NCBI GenBank assembly: GCA_023259375.1
Contig: JAHFQC010000036.1
Span: 1 to 42,056 of the forward strand
DNA from: Alphaproteobacteria bacterium
GTDB taxonomy: Bacteria > Pseudomonadota > Alphaproteobacteria > Micropepsales > Micropepsaceae
DNA length: 42,056 bases
Reading direction: 5' to 3'
Under the pieces are notes generated by a model. That model was not told where the DNA came from. It saw nothing but the letters and a program-made list of their open reading frames with translations, and ran no database searches. Shown one piece after another: positions 7,523 through 15,121 of the stretch (its first letter is position 1; the number at the start of each line of letters is the position of its first letter). Made by a program: the position numbers and the translations under genes.

Positions 7523-9223
7523 TCACTCGGCCGGGGGCGGCGGGCTCCAGGTTTGCGGCGCCACCCGCCAAATGCGCAAATGCACCTGGCGGCCGTTGGA
7601 GTAGTTAAGGCCGTCGACCCGGCCGACCTCCACCGCCTCGAGCTCGCGCTGCACCAGACGCGCGCCGAACGCTTCCTGCTCGCGACTCTCCACCACGGCA
7701 AGACCGCCTTCGCCCGCCTTGGCATCGGCGGCACTGGCGCCACCGTCGGTCAGCCGCGTCTCGGTTCCGGTCAGGAACAACATGCTCGGCTCGATATATC
7801 CCGCCAGCGCCGGCGGCGGATCGCCGGGCCGCGCCAGCGTCTTCAACTGCGACGCCAGCCGCGGGCTAACCCAAAGCTGTGACAAGGCAGGGCCTACGCC
7901 GGCCGTCAGCAACGGATAGGCGATCAGCGGCGCCGCCAGCACGGCCAAAGCCGCGGCCAACATCTGGCGCCGGAAATAGAACACCAGCGCCGCAATCGCG
8001 ATGATGGCGACCAGAGCCGCAGGCACCAGCGCCCACCACGCCAGGCCGTCGCCGTATTTGGCCGGCAGCAACACCGGTGCGGCTGCGAACACAATGGCGC
8101 CCAGTGCGAACTGAACCGGCGCCAAGCCGAACGTGATCCTGTCCCACCAGCTTGCGACAGCCTGCGGCCACGCCGCCCACAGCGCCGACAGGATCGCCAG
8201 CACCGGATAAAGCGGCAGCACGTAATGCGGCAGCTTGGTCGGCACCAGTTCGAACACCACCCAGGTCGCCAGCCAGACCAGCAGGAAGCGGATCGCCGGA
8301 TCGCGATGCTGGCGTACCGCCGCGACCAGCCCCGGTAACAAGAACAGAACCGCCGGCCAGAACGAAGGCGTCAGCGCGATCAGGAAATAGCCCGGCGGGA
8401 AGCCGTGGCTCTCCTGTCCGCCCGCAATCTTGTTGGCGAAGTCGTTGCCGAGCGATTGCTGGAAAAACTGCCAATGGCTCTTGAGGCCGATGGCGATCAC
8501 CCACGGCGCCACAATGATGACCACGATAGCGATGCCGATCAGCGGCCGCGTCCCGCCCAGCCAACGCCATTGCCGTGTCCAGGCGCATAGGCCAATGACC
8601 GTGAGGCCGGTCACGGTGAAAATCACCGGTCCCTTGACCAGCACCGCGAGTCCGAACGCCACCCATCCGGCCAGCACCACCCAGCGCGACGGCGCCGCGA
8701 TGGTTCCATTCGCGGCGAGCCACACCCGGAACAGCACCGCTTGGGCGCCGAGGATACAGGCCGTCAGAACCGCATCGGTGGTGGCGATGGTTGCCTCGCC
8801 GGTGAGCAGCAGCGTGCTGCCGAGCAAGGCACCCGCCAATAAAGCGACCTCACGTCTGAGGAAGGCGCCGGCGCACCAGAAAGTCAGCCACACGGCCGCC
8901 AGCGCGCCCAGAAGCGACGGCAGGCGATAGGTCCAGATGGCGGTGCGTTCGCCGAAACCGGCGACAGCGGTCGCGGCCGACTGCATCCAATAGATGCCGA
9001 CCGGCTTCTTGTAGCGCGGCACATGGCCGAACCGGATGTCGATGAGATCGCCGGTTTCCAGCATCTGCTTGGAAGCCTGAGCGAACCGGCTTTCGTCGCG
9101 GTCGAGCGGCGGCAAACTGAACACGCCGGGGGCCCACAAGATGAGACAGAACAACGTCAGGATCAGCCGCGGCCTGCGCGACGCCCAGCCGAACCACCCT
9201 TGCAAAGCTTCCCCGTCCGTCAT
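7523..9223 (-). CDS. ArnT-like / GT39-family membrane glycosyltransferase
   Basis: 566 aa with about a dozen hydrophobic segments. It should use a polyprenyl-phosphate sugar to glycosylate an acceptor on the periplasmic side of the inner membrane. The N-terminus carries LPPLDRDESRFAQAS, whose acidic DxDE-type group in the first periplasmic loop is the catalytic mark of ArnT/PMT enzymes. RYKKPVGIYWMQS follows, also typical of ArnT. A soluble C-terminal part of ~100 residues completes the usual layout. It is divergent from a dolichyl-phosphate-sugar-synthase-like gene and an LAB_N gene, which together suggest transfer of a sugar to lipid A. The sugar is not known. ATG at 9223. Confidence 0.85.
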   Translation of the reverse strand: MTDGEALQGWFGWASRRPRLILTLFCLILWAPGVFSLPPLDRDESRFAQASKQMLETGDLIDIRFGHVPRYKKPVGIYWMQSAATAVAGFGERTAIWTYRLPSLLGALAAVWLTFWCAGAFLRREVALLAGALLGSTLLLTGEATIATTDAVLTACILGAQAVLFRVWLAANGTIAAPSRWVVLAGWVAFGLAVLVKGPVIFTVTGLTVIGLCAWTRQWRWLGGTRPLIGIAIVVIIVAPWVIAIGLKSHWQFFQQSLGNDFANKIAGGQESHGFPPGYFLIALTPSFWPAVLFLLPGLVAAVRQHRDPAIRFLLVWLATWVVFELVPTKLPHYVLPLYPVLAILSALWAAWPQAVASWWDRITFGLAPVQFALGAIVFAAAPVLLPAKYGDGLAWWALVPAALVAIIAIAALVFYFRRQMLAAALAVLAAPLIAYPLLTAGVGPALSQLWVSPRLASQLKTLARPGDPPPALAGYIEPSMLFLTGTETRLTDGGASAADAKAGEGGLAVVESREQEAFGARLVQRELEAVEVGRVDGLNYSNGRQVHLRIWRVAPQTWSPPPPAE

Positions 9224-9408
9224 CTGGAACGCCTTTTGTATGCCGTGTGCCGATCAGCGTTTTTCACGCAACCACGGGGCTGACGATGGGTCAATCCGGC
9301 ACAACCCTGTTTCCCGACGGCGTAGCCTTGTATAAGGCCCGCGTCCACGTGGACTCCAAAACAGCGGAATCGACCCAAGACTATGACGGTATTGATCGGA
9401 ATTTTGCC

Positions 9409-10131
9409 ATGCCCGTAAAGCTGTCGGTCGTCGTGCCGGTGAAAGACGAAGCCGAGAATATCGCCCCGCTGGCGCGCGAGATTGCGGCCGCGACCGCAGC
9501 GCTGGGCGAGACCGAGATCATCTTCGTCGACGACGGATCGAGCGACGGCACCGCCGCGATTCTCCTCGGACTGAAGGCCGAAATTCCGGCGCTCAGGGTA
9601 ATTTCGCACGCCACCAATCTCGGTCAGTCGCGCGCCACCCGCACCGGCGTCCGCGCGGCCAAGGGCGAGATCGTCGTGACCCTCGACGGCGACGGCCAGA
9701 ACGATCCCGCCGATATTCCGAATCTGGTCGCCCCGTTCGACCGCGGCGATGCGTCGCTAGGCTTGGTCGGCGGCGTACGCGCCAAGCGCAAGGACACCTC
9801 GGCCCGGCGCATCGCCTCCAAGCTCGCCAACGCCATTCGCCAGAAGCTGCTCAATGACGGCGCCGTCGATTCCGGTTGCGGCCTCAAGGCGTTCCGGCGT
9901 GACGCCTTCCTGGCGCTGCCCTATTTCGATCACTTGCACCGCTTCACCATCGCCATGATGCTGCGCGAGGGCTATCGGGTCGAATTCGTCCCCGTGAACC
10001 ATCGTCCGCGCCTGCACGGCGCTTCGAAGTACACCAACTTCAACCGCATGCTGGTCGGCATCTACGACCTGTTCGGCGTGCGTTGGCTGCAACGCCGCAT
10101 GCGCGGCAAGACCGAAGCGAAGGAACTGTAG
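9409..10131 (+). CDS. GT2 glycosyltransferase, dolichyl/polyprenyl-phosphate sugar synthase type
   Basis: 240 aa from the ATG at 9409. It should transfer a sugar from a nucleotide donor to polyprenyl phosphate on the cytoplasmic face. Features are KLSVVVPVKDEAENI at the N-terminus, EIIFVDDGSSDGT, LGQSRATRTGVRAA, and the metal-binding LDGDGQNDPADIP. GCGLKAFRRDAFLALPYFDHLHR and a basic NHRPRLHGASKYTNF segment follow, as in DPM1/ArnC-like enzymes. There are no C-terminal membrane helices. An in-frame start at 9247 would add 54 unrelated residues and is rejected. The stop is immediately followed by the ATG of the LAB_N gene. The lipid-linked product would feed the divergent ArnT-like enzyme. Confidence 0.88.
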   Translation: MPVKLSVVVPVKDEAENIAPLAREIAAATAALGETEIIFVDDGSSDGTAAILLGLKAEIPALRVISHATNLGQSRATRTGVRAAKGEIVVTLDGDGQNDPADIPNLVAPFDRGDASLGLVGGVRAKRKDTSARRIASKLANAIRQKLLNDGAVDSGCGLKAFRRDAFLALPYFDHLHRFTIAMMLREGYRVEFVPVNHRPRLHGASKYTNFNRMLVGIYDLFGVRWLQRRMRGKTEAKEL

Positions 10132-10482
10132 ATGCTCGACCAGTTGGCGCATCTGTTCGGCGTGACCACGGCCCTGGAAGCGGCGTGGCTCGCCGTCGGC
10201 TTCGGCGGACAGGCGCTGTTCGCGTCGCGCTTTTTCGTGCAGCTCTTCTATAGCGAGCGCGCCAAAAAAAGCGTGGTGCCCATCGCCTTCTGGTATTTCA
10301 GCCTGGGCGGCGGCCTCATCACCACGGTCTACGCCCTGCATCTGGGCAAAGTGGGGTTGCCGTTCCTGATCGCGCAAGTCGGCGGCCTGGTCGTCTATGT
10401 CCGCAATCTGATGCTGATTTACCGCGAAAAAGCCCGTTTGAAGGCCGCCGCCCCCGCCCCTGCCGTATCCGGGCACGATTGA
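10132..10482 (+). CDS. LAB_N (lipid A biosynthesis N-terminal domain) membrane protein
   Basis: 116 aa with three hydrophobic segments. It begins directly after the stop of the GT2 gene with no gap, so the two are translationally coupled. The segments GFGGQALFASRFFVQLFYSER, SVVPIAFWYFSLGGG and QVGGLVVYVRNLMLIYREK are characteristic of the LAB_N domain, which is found alone or fused in lipid A and polyprenyl-sugar operons. Its biochemical role is not established. The context suggests help in lipid A sugar modification or in moving the lipid-linked sugar. The tail is Ala/Pro-rich. Confidence 0.85.
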   Translation: MLDQLAHLFGVTTALEAAWLAVGFGGQALFASRFFVQLFYSERAKKSVVPIAFWYFSLGGGLITTVYALHLGKVGLPFLIAQVGGLVVYVRNLMLIYREKARLKAAAPAPAVSGHD

Positions 10483-10540
10483 CATCCCCGGCGGGGGTGC
10501 CGAGACTGACGCCCACATGGGTTCTGCGGGGAGATCAATC

Positions 10541-10993
10541 ATGTCGGAAGAGGGCCACGGCCATATCGACGTCCATCCGGGCAAAAACCAGGGCGGCGTG
10601 CTGCGCTACGTTCCGTATTTCCTGTTCATCCTGATTTTGTACGTGGTCGTGAAGGCCATGAACCTGGACCTGCACACGACCGTCGGCAACGGCACCTGGG
10701 CCATCTCGTGGGGCGAGGTGTTCCTGATCCTGGCGGCTATTCTGGCATTGGCCGAGCAGATGAAGGTGTCTCATCCCGGCATCGACAACACGACCGAAGC
10801 GCTGATCATGGTGTTCATGGGCGTGCTGCAGCTGGTGCTGTTCGTGCTCGGCGTCGCCAGGGTCGCCGGCTTCGGCTACTTCAACGACGCCAGCTTCCTG
10901 GTGCAGACGGTGATTAGCCTCGCCGCGGCGATCGTCGCGGTGATGATCAATGCCCGCACCCTGCGCCGGACTATGGCGCTGGGCGACAACTGA
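10541..10993 (+). CDS. small four-helix membrane protein of unknown function
   Basis: 150 aa from the ATG at 10541, which has GGGGAG eleven bases upstream. An in-frame ATG at 10517 is less well placed. After a His/Gly-rich N-terminus (SEEGHGHIDVHPGKNQGG) there are four hydrophobic helices at about YFLFILILYVVV, EVFLILAAILALA, ALIMVFMGVLQLVLFVLGVA and TVISLAAAIVAVMI. I do not recognise a family. A TTGACA hexamer followed 17 bases later by a weak -10 overlaps the end of the preceding gene and may give it its own promoter, separating it from the lipid A genes. Confidence 0.7.
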   Translation: MSEEGHGHIDVHPGKNQGGVLRYVPYFLFILILYVVVKAMNLDLHTTVGNGTWAISWGEVFLILAAILALAEQMKVSHPGIDNTTEALIMVFMGVLQLVLFVLGVARVAGFGYFNDASFLVQTVISLAAAIVAVMINARTLRRTMALGDN

Positions 10994-11174
10994 CACACGC
11001 TAGGGACACGCTGGCCGGACACGGCCGGATAGGGGCGGACGCGCTCTTGGCCGGGCGGCTGGCCCTCTCCCAACCACCGGGGGCGGGCTGGCCGTTTACC
11101 TTTTGGCACGGGCAAGCCGAACATCCGGCCGGGAATTCGGCTGGGCGTCAGCGCAGCCGCCGCTAAGTCGAGCG

Positions 11175-11269
11175 TTTGGCCGGGCATTAGGCCAGATATT
11201 CGGCCCGCTACCTGGCCAGACCTAAGGTCTGGCACCAGTCTGGCATCCAATCCGGTACCCAATCCTGCA
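11175..11269. repeat. degenerate 12-bp tandem repeat in a gene-free stretch
   Basis: Eight units of 12 bases (one of 11) follow one another, for example TTTGGCCGGGCA, TTAGGCCAGATA, TTCGGCCCGCTA, CCTGGCCAGACC and TAAGGTCTGGCA. The shared core is GGCC or its decayed form. At 11215-11233 an 8-bp perfect hairpin with loop TAA (GCCAGACC / GGTCTGGC) spans two units. Further GGCCGG-containing words occur upstream at 11010-11140. The surrounding gap 10994-11417 has no gene I can support. Confidence 0.5.
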
Positions 11270-11417
11270 CCAGCCAGCCCCCCCTCGGGGGACGGGCCGA
11301 AGCCAGTCAAGGGCCGTCCGGACCCGGTCGCTTTGTCCCGGTTTGCATTGGCCGACAAATACGATAAACCGCTGCGCCCAAGTCGGGCGGAGCCGCGTGC
11401 CCCGCCCCCCCTGGTAC

Positions 11418-11508
11418 GGACAGGTGGCCGAGTGGTTGAAGGCGCACGCCTGGAAAGTGTGTGAACGTCAAAAGCGTTCCGCGGGTTCGAATCCCGCCCT
11501 GTCCGCCA
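11418..11508 (+). tRNA. serT: tRNA-Ser (anticodon GGA)
   Basis: A 91-base class II tRNA. The acceptor stem GGACAGG pairs with CCTGTCC, the discriminator base is G, and the CCA end is encoded. The D-arm is GCCGAGTGG, the anticodon loop is CTGGAAA giving GGA, a long variable arm is present as expected for serine, and the T-arm is GCGGGTTCGAATCCCGC. It reads UCC/UCU codons. No mobile element adjoins its 3' end. The gene symbol is a guess. Confidence 0.95.
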
Positions 11509-11577
11509 GCCTTCCAAGTGTTTCCCGCCCCCCGAGTATTTGACGGCCCATCGCAGAGGTTTGCCGTGATGAGCGGC

Positions 11578-12075
11578 CTATCCGCCGCCGCGCCGGCCGC
11601 GATGGCCACCGCCGTGTCCACCCCGCCCTTGGCCCGGTTCCTGACCATCTCCGCCACCACCCTGAAGCTCATCGGGCGTCAGCACGTCATCGCCGTTGCG
11701 GTCCAGCTGATCGAACAGCGCGTGCGGCGTGGCGGCGAATTCCTTGAAATCGATAACGCCGTTGCCATTCCAATCGACGATACGAGGAGCGGCGGCATCC
11801 TCAGCGGAGCGCGCGTCGTTCAACGGCCGCGCTTCGGCGGGCTGGAGCACCCCGTCATGATCAAGGTCGGCCACGTTGAAGTCCTTCTGCAACCCCTCGT
11901 CCATCGCAACGCGGGTCACGTTGCCGTTCTTATCCGCGAAACGCGCAAGGAGGAGCGCAGCCCCATGTGGCTTTGCGGTGCGCTGGAAAATCGGTCGGCG
12001 CGGTTCCGGGGCGCAACCTGCGATGACCAATGCCACGGCAAGGGCGGCACCGATCCGAACAAGTCTATTATCCAT
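11578..12075 (-). CDS. EF-hand calcium-binding lipoprotein
   Basis: 165 aa from the ATG at 12075, which has AGAGGGGA upstream. A signal peptide ends in the lipobox VIAGC, so the mature protein should be lipid-anchored in the envelope. Three EF-hand-like loops are visible: DLDHDGVLQPAE, DWNGNGVIDFKEF and LDRNGDDVLTPDEL, each with the D-x-[DN]-x-[DN]-G pattern and a closing acidic residue. It ends in a Gly/His/Arg-rich tail (~25 residues) of low complexity. Calcium binding is predicted from the loops and its partner is unknown. An upstream extension to 12249 lacks a signal sequence and is rejected. Confidence 0.8.
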   Translation of the reverse strand: MDNRLVRIGAALAVALVIAGCAPEPRRPIFQRTAKPHGAALLLARFADKNGNVTRVAMDEGLQKDFNVADLDHDGVLQPAEARPLNDARSAEDAAAPRIVDWNGNGVIDFKEFAATPHALFDQLDRNGDDVLTPDELQGGGGDGQEPGQGRGGHGGGHRGRRGGG

Positions 12076-12247
12076 AAAGCCATCCCCTCTTATTCCTGTA
12101 ACGCAAGCCGACGCAGAAACCGTCGCAAAACCGGAAAAATTGGGTGCGGCGATGGCAGAGCGCCTTTGCTCATCCGCGCACACCCGGTCCGCTTGCCTCG
12201 GACCGGCGCATCTCCAATAGTTACGGGACAACACGAAAGCCGCCGCC

Positions 12248-12616
12248 ATGTCGCTGCATCACCTTCCCGAGCCTACACAGTGCCTCTTGTGGACCGAGCC
12301 CGAGCGTCTTCGCGAACTGCGCTTCGAGACCGTGACTGTGTTCGACGAGGACGATCACGCCCGACGGACGCTCGTGAAGTGCCCCGAATGCGGCCAGCTC
12401 TATTTCCATGAAATGATGGAAGAGACCGATTCCGAGCACGGCCGGGACCCGATTTATCGCAGCTTCATCCCGGTACCGACGGGCGAGCATGCCGCGGCGC
12501 TGTCCTTAGCCTCACACCTATCGCTGCTGCGGGTGCGTCCGGCGCTGCATTATGACTGGCCGAAAGGGCAGAAAGAGCCGTCGATTGCCTGGTGGCGGGT
12601 CCAGCCGGAGGCTTAG
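12248..12616 (+). CDS. small CPxCG-containing conserved protein
   Basis: 122 aa, soluble, ATG at 12248. One CPECGQLYFHEM motif at ~45-56 gives a half zinc ribbon or a CxxC pair with nearby His. The rest is rich in Glu, Trp and Pro, without signal peptide or membrane helix. I do not recognise a named family. It is divergent from the EF-hand lipoprotein and convergent with the GH62 gene. Confidence 0.6.
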   Translation: MSLHHLPEPTQCLLWTEPERLRELRFETVTVFDEDDHARRTLVKCPECGQLYFHEMMEETDSEHGRDPIYRSFIPVPTGEHAAALSLASHLSLLRVRPALHYDWPKGQKEPSIAWWRVQPEA

Positions 12617-12623
12617 CGCAACG

Positions 12624-12639
12624 GCCCGGCGCACCGGGC
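12624..12639. terminator. short GC hairpin between convergent genes
   Basis: GCCCGG and CCGGGC pair around the tetraloop CGCA, eight bases after one stop codon and 38 bases before the other. There is no T-run on either side, so it is at best a weak terminator. Confidence 0.35.
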
Positions 12640-12676
12640 GACGACGCTCGGCCACTCTGGCACATCGCGCGGCGCA

Positions 12677-13768
12677 CTACTTCCTGGCAGGACAGAACGC
12701 GGGCTGCTTGGTCGTGGTCAGAAGCGCCAGCCGGTAAGGCAATTTCAGATAGTTTTTCTCGCCCGTTTCCGGCGCCAATGCCTGATAGAGGAACTGAACC
12801 GGCTTGCAGAAATCCACCGTCGGCGTCTGATCGTCGTTATCGCGTACGAGTTCGCCGTGCGAAACGCCATCAGAAATAAACGGACCATCGAAGCTGACAT
12901 TGAGGGCGCCGGCAAAGGCGTTGTCGAGGCTCGCCGCCAACGGCTTCCAGGCGCCGTCGAGCGTGTCCAAGGTCCAGGAACGGAAATAGCGCCCCTTCGA
13001 CCCCATGGCTTCCACCGCCGCGAGGTATTTGCCGGTGCCTTTGATCTCGTAGATCATCGGCGCTTCGAACAGATCGGCCCGGTTCGGCTCCTGGGCAGCG
13101 ATGACGGTGGTTCCCTCATAGCCTCGCGGGAATTTTCCGATCGCGGTTTCGGAGCGGAAGATGCGGCCGTCGTCATCGGCGCCGAACAGGTAGCACGTCT
13201 TGGCGTCACAGATGTTCCAGAAATCCAGCCAATTGCCCTTGCCGGTCGCCGTCTTCACGATGTCCGGCGTCGCGGAAAAGAACGCCTTGGGCGCGCTCCA
13301 CGACATCGGATCGTCCAGCGTCGCGCTGGTGGAGTACATCGGTCCGGCGGCGCCCTGATAGATGAGATACCAGAGCTTTTGCGGCGCGAAGTAGAACACC
13401 TGCGGGGCGCAATGATAGCCCGGTCCGATGGCGCTCAGGTTGAGATAGGCGATGGGCGCTTCGGATGCCTTCGACCAATCGGTGAAGCTGGCATAGGCCA
13501 TCTCCCAGCCGCCGCGCTCGGACGCCGTCGTCATGAAGACATGATATTTGCCGTTCACCCGAACAACCGTCGGATCTTTCAGCGCCAGCGAGTCATGCGC
13601 GGCATCGGGCTTGGGCAGCAGGAGCGGGGCCGTGGATTTCCACTGAAACAGCGGCGCATCGCCCGCGGCAAAAGCCGGTCCGGCGGCCAGCGCCACAACG
13701 ATGCAGCAGCGACCCAGGCCGCCTGCCGCCCGCACGACATTCTTGATGACCGACGCGATGCTACGCAT
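12677..13768 (-). CDS. GH62-type alpha-L-arabinofuranosidase, exported
   Basis: 363 aa. A signal peptide (basic start, then CCIVVALAAGPAFA) ends near residue 34. The mature part looks like glycoside hydrolase family 62, which removes arabinose side chains from arabinoxylan. Family signatures seen are LALKDPTVVRVNGKYHVFMT, with the aspartate used as general base, YHCAPQVFYFAPQKLWYLIYQ, DFWNICDAKTCYLFGADDDG, and RADLFEAPMIYEI with the candidate acid glutamate. FDGPFISDGVSHGELVRDN lies near the end. The length matches a single-domain GH62 with no carbohydrate-binding module. It lies 33 bp after the exported esterase gene on the same strand, so the pair probably acts together on plant cell-wall xylan. 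Confidence 0.85.
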   Translation of the reverse strand: MRSIASVIKNVVRAAGGLGRCCIVVALAAGPAFAAGDAPLFQWKSTAPLLLPKPDAAHDSLALKDPTVVRVNGKYHVFMTTASERGGWEMAYASFTDWSKASEAPIAYLNLSAIGPGYHCAPQVFYFAPQKLWYLIYQGAAGPMYSTSATLDDPMSWSAPKAFFSATPDIVKTATGKGNWLDFWNICDAKTCYLFGADDDGRIFRSETAIGKFPRGYEGTTVIAAQEPNRADLFEAPMIYEIKGTGKYLAAVEAMGSKGRYFRSWTLDTLDGAWKPLAASLDNAFAGALNVSFDGPFISDGVSHGELVRDNDDQTPTVDFCKPVQFLYQALAPETGEKNYLKLPYRLALLTTTKQPAFCPARK

Positions 13769-13801
13769 ACCTCTACTCCGGCTCCGCTTGATGTGGCGCG
13801 A

Positions 13802-14803
13802 TTACGCAATCAGCTTTTGCTCGCGGGCGAATTTGAGGAACAGCGGCAGCCATAAGCCGTCGGCACTGCCCGGCAGGTAACCCGCACCGAAACCGTGACC
13901 GCCATGTGCGAACAGATGGGTTTCGACCGTAACTTTGGCCGCGACCATCGCATCGCGCAGCCGCACCGTATTGGCGACAGGGACAGTGGTGTCGTCCTCG
14001 GCATGCACCAGAAAGGTCGGTGCGGCCTCCGGCGTGACGTTGAGATCCGGCGACCACTCGCGGATTTGAGCCGGTGTCGGCGGGCCGCCGAACAACGACG
14101 GCGCCAAGCCACCATAGGCATAAGCCGGATCGGCGCTCTGCACGGGATAGATCGGTGCCGTCAATGCCGGCCGCGCGCTGAGCTGGTCGGTCGCGTCCAC
14201 CGCGGCGTAGAACGGCGCCGCATAGCGCGTGGCCAATGTCGCGGTCAGGAAGCCGCCGGCACTGAAGCCCATGACGCCGACCCGCGCCGGGTCGAAATGA
14301 AAGCGCGCGGCATTGGCGCGGATGACGCGCATCGCCCGCTGGGCGTCGGCCGGACCGACACTGGCCGGATTGCTCCAGCCGTCCTGCGCCAAACGATAGA
14401 TCAGGATGAAGCAGGTGATGCCGGCGCGATTGAGAACATCGGCAATGTGATAGCCCTCGTGGTCAAAGTAGTTCCAGGCGAAACCGCCGCCCGGAATGAT
14501 CAGCATGGCCGCGCCGTTGGGCTGAGCCGCCGGAAGAGCGATGACATGCGGCTTCGTGATGCCACGTGTGCGACGGCTGCTGTAAACTGCCGGATCCGAC
14601 GCGGTCTGCTCGACCACCTCGGCCATGGCGGGATTCAAGGCGCCCGCCGGCGGCTGCGGCCATAACGCGATGATCTCGCCGCTCGCATTGGGTTGAGCGG
14701 CCGCATTCGTCGCCATTCCCATCCCGAGCGCCGACGCGCCGGCCATGAATTTCACCAGATTGCGCAGTGACAGCAGAATACGAAAAGTCTCCCCTATTTG
14801 CAC
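13802..14803 (-). CDS. exported alpha/beta-hydrolase (acetyl- or feruloyl-esterase-like)
   Basis: 333 aa. The N-terminus has a hydrophobic region followed by ATNAAAQP, consistent with export. The fold markers are clear. IIPGGGFAWNYFDHEG provides the oxyanion HGG-like loop, GVMGFSAGGFL holds the nucleophile serine, HAEDDTTVPVANT holds the aspartate, and AHGGHGFGAG the histidine. The sequence type is close to carbohydrate acetyl-esterase/xylanase-linked hydrolases. Being first in a two-gene unit with GH62 supports removal of acyl groups from arabinoxylan, which is inference. The start at 14803 is the longest. A later ATG at residue 20 would shorten the signal region. Confidence 0.8.
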   Translation of the reverse strand: MQIGETFRILLSLRNLVKFMAGASALGMGMATNAAAQPNASGEIIALWPQPPAGALNPAMAEVVEQTASDPAVYSSRRTRGITKPHVIALPAAQPNGAAMLIIPGGGFAWNYFDHEGYHIADVLNRAGITCFILIYRLAQDGWSNPASVGPADAQRAMRVIRANAARFHFDPARVGVMGFSAGGFLTATLATRYAAPFYAAVDATDQLSARPALTAPIYPVQSADPAYAYGGLAPSLFGGPPTPAQIREWSPDLNVTPEAAPTFLVHAEDDTTVPVANTVRLRDAMVAAKVTVETHLFAHGGHGFGAGYLPGSADGLWLPLFLKFAREQKLIA

Positions 14804-15121
14804 CCAACCCTCACGGCCCTTGTCGCGAAGCGCTTCATTTCTAGTCGATGATCGCCCCGGTGACGATCAAAACGGAGTCCGCAGCCATCGCAGGCGGCAC
14901 ATTCGACCGCTGGTTGCGGTGTCCGCCGTACCGTGCAATGCGATTTCCTTTCGCAGTCCGCGACTATAGGCGAACCAATTCTGCCGCCCGGAATTCGTTG
15001 CGAGAGGCCCTGACGGCAAGGTGAAACCACCGGCTAGCAAGGCAAAATTCGTGCGGCCCGTCACGCCCGAATGCGGGGCGCCTTCCTTCCACCGTGACGC
15101 CGTTCGGCTTAGGGTCGGGCG
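14804..15121. other. gene-free divergent intergenic region
   Basis: 318 bases between the esterase gene (minus) and the EamA gene (plus). Small open frames on both strands have no ribosome site or recognisable protein. I see no strong hairpin or repeat. It presumably holds the two divergent promoters. Confidence 0.5.

Noticed and set aside
11175..11269. CRISPR array
   Set aside because: Units are only 12 bases, degenerate and without spacers; there are no cas genes in the window.
11418..11508. Integration site of a mobile element at tRNA-Ser
   Set aside because: No integrase and no repeat of the tRNA 3' end was seen nearby.
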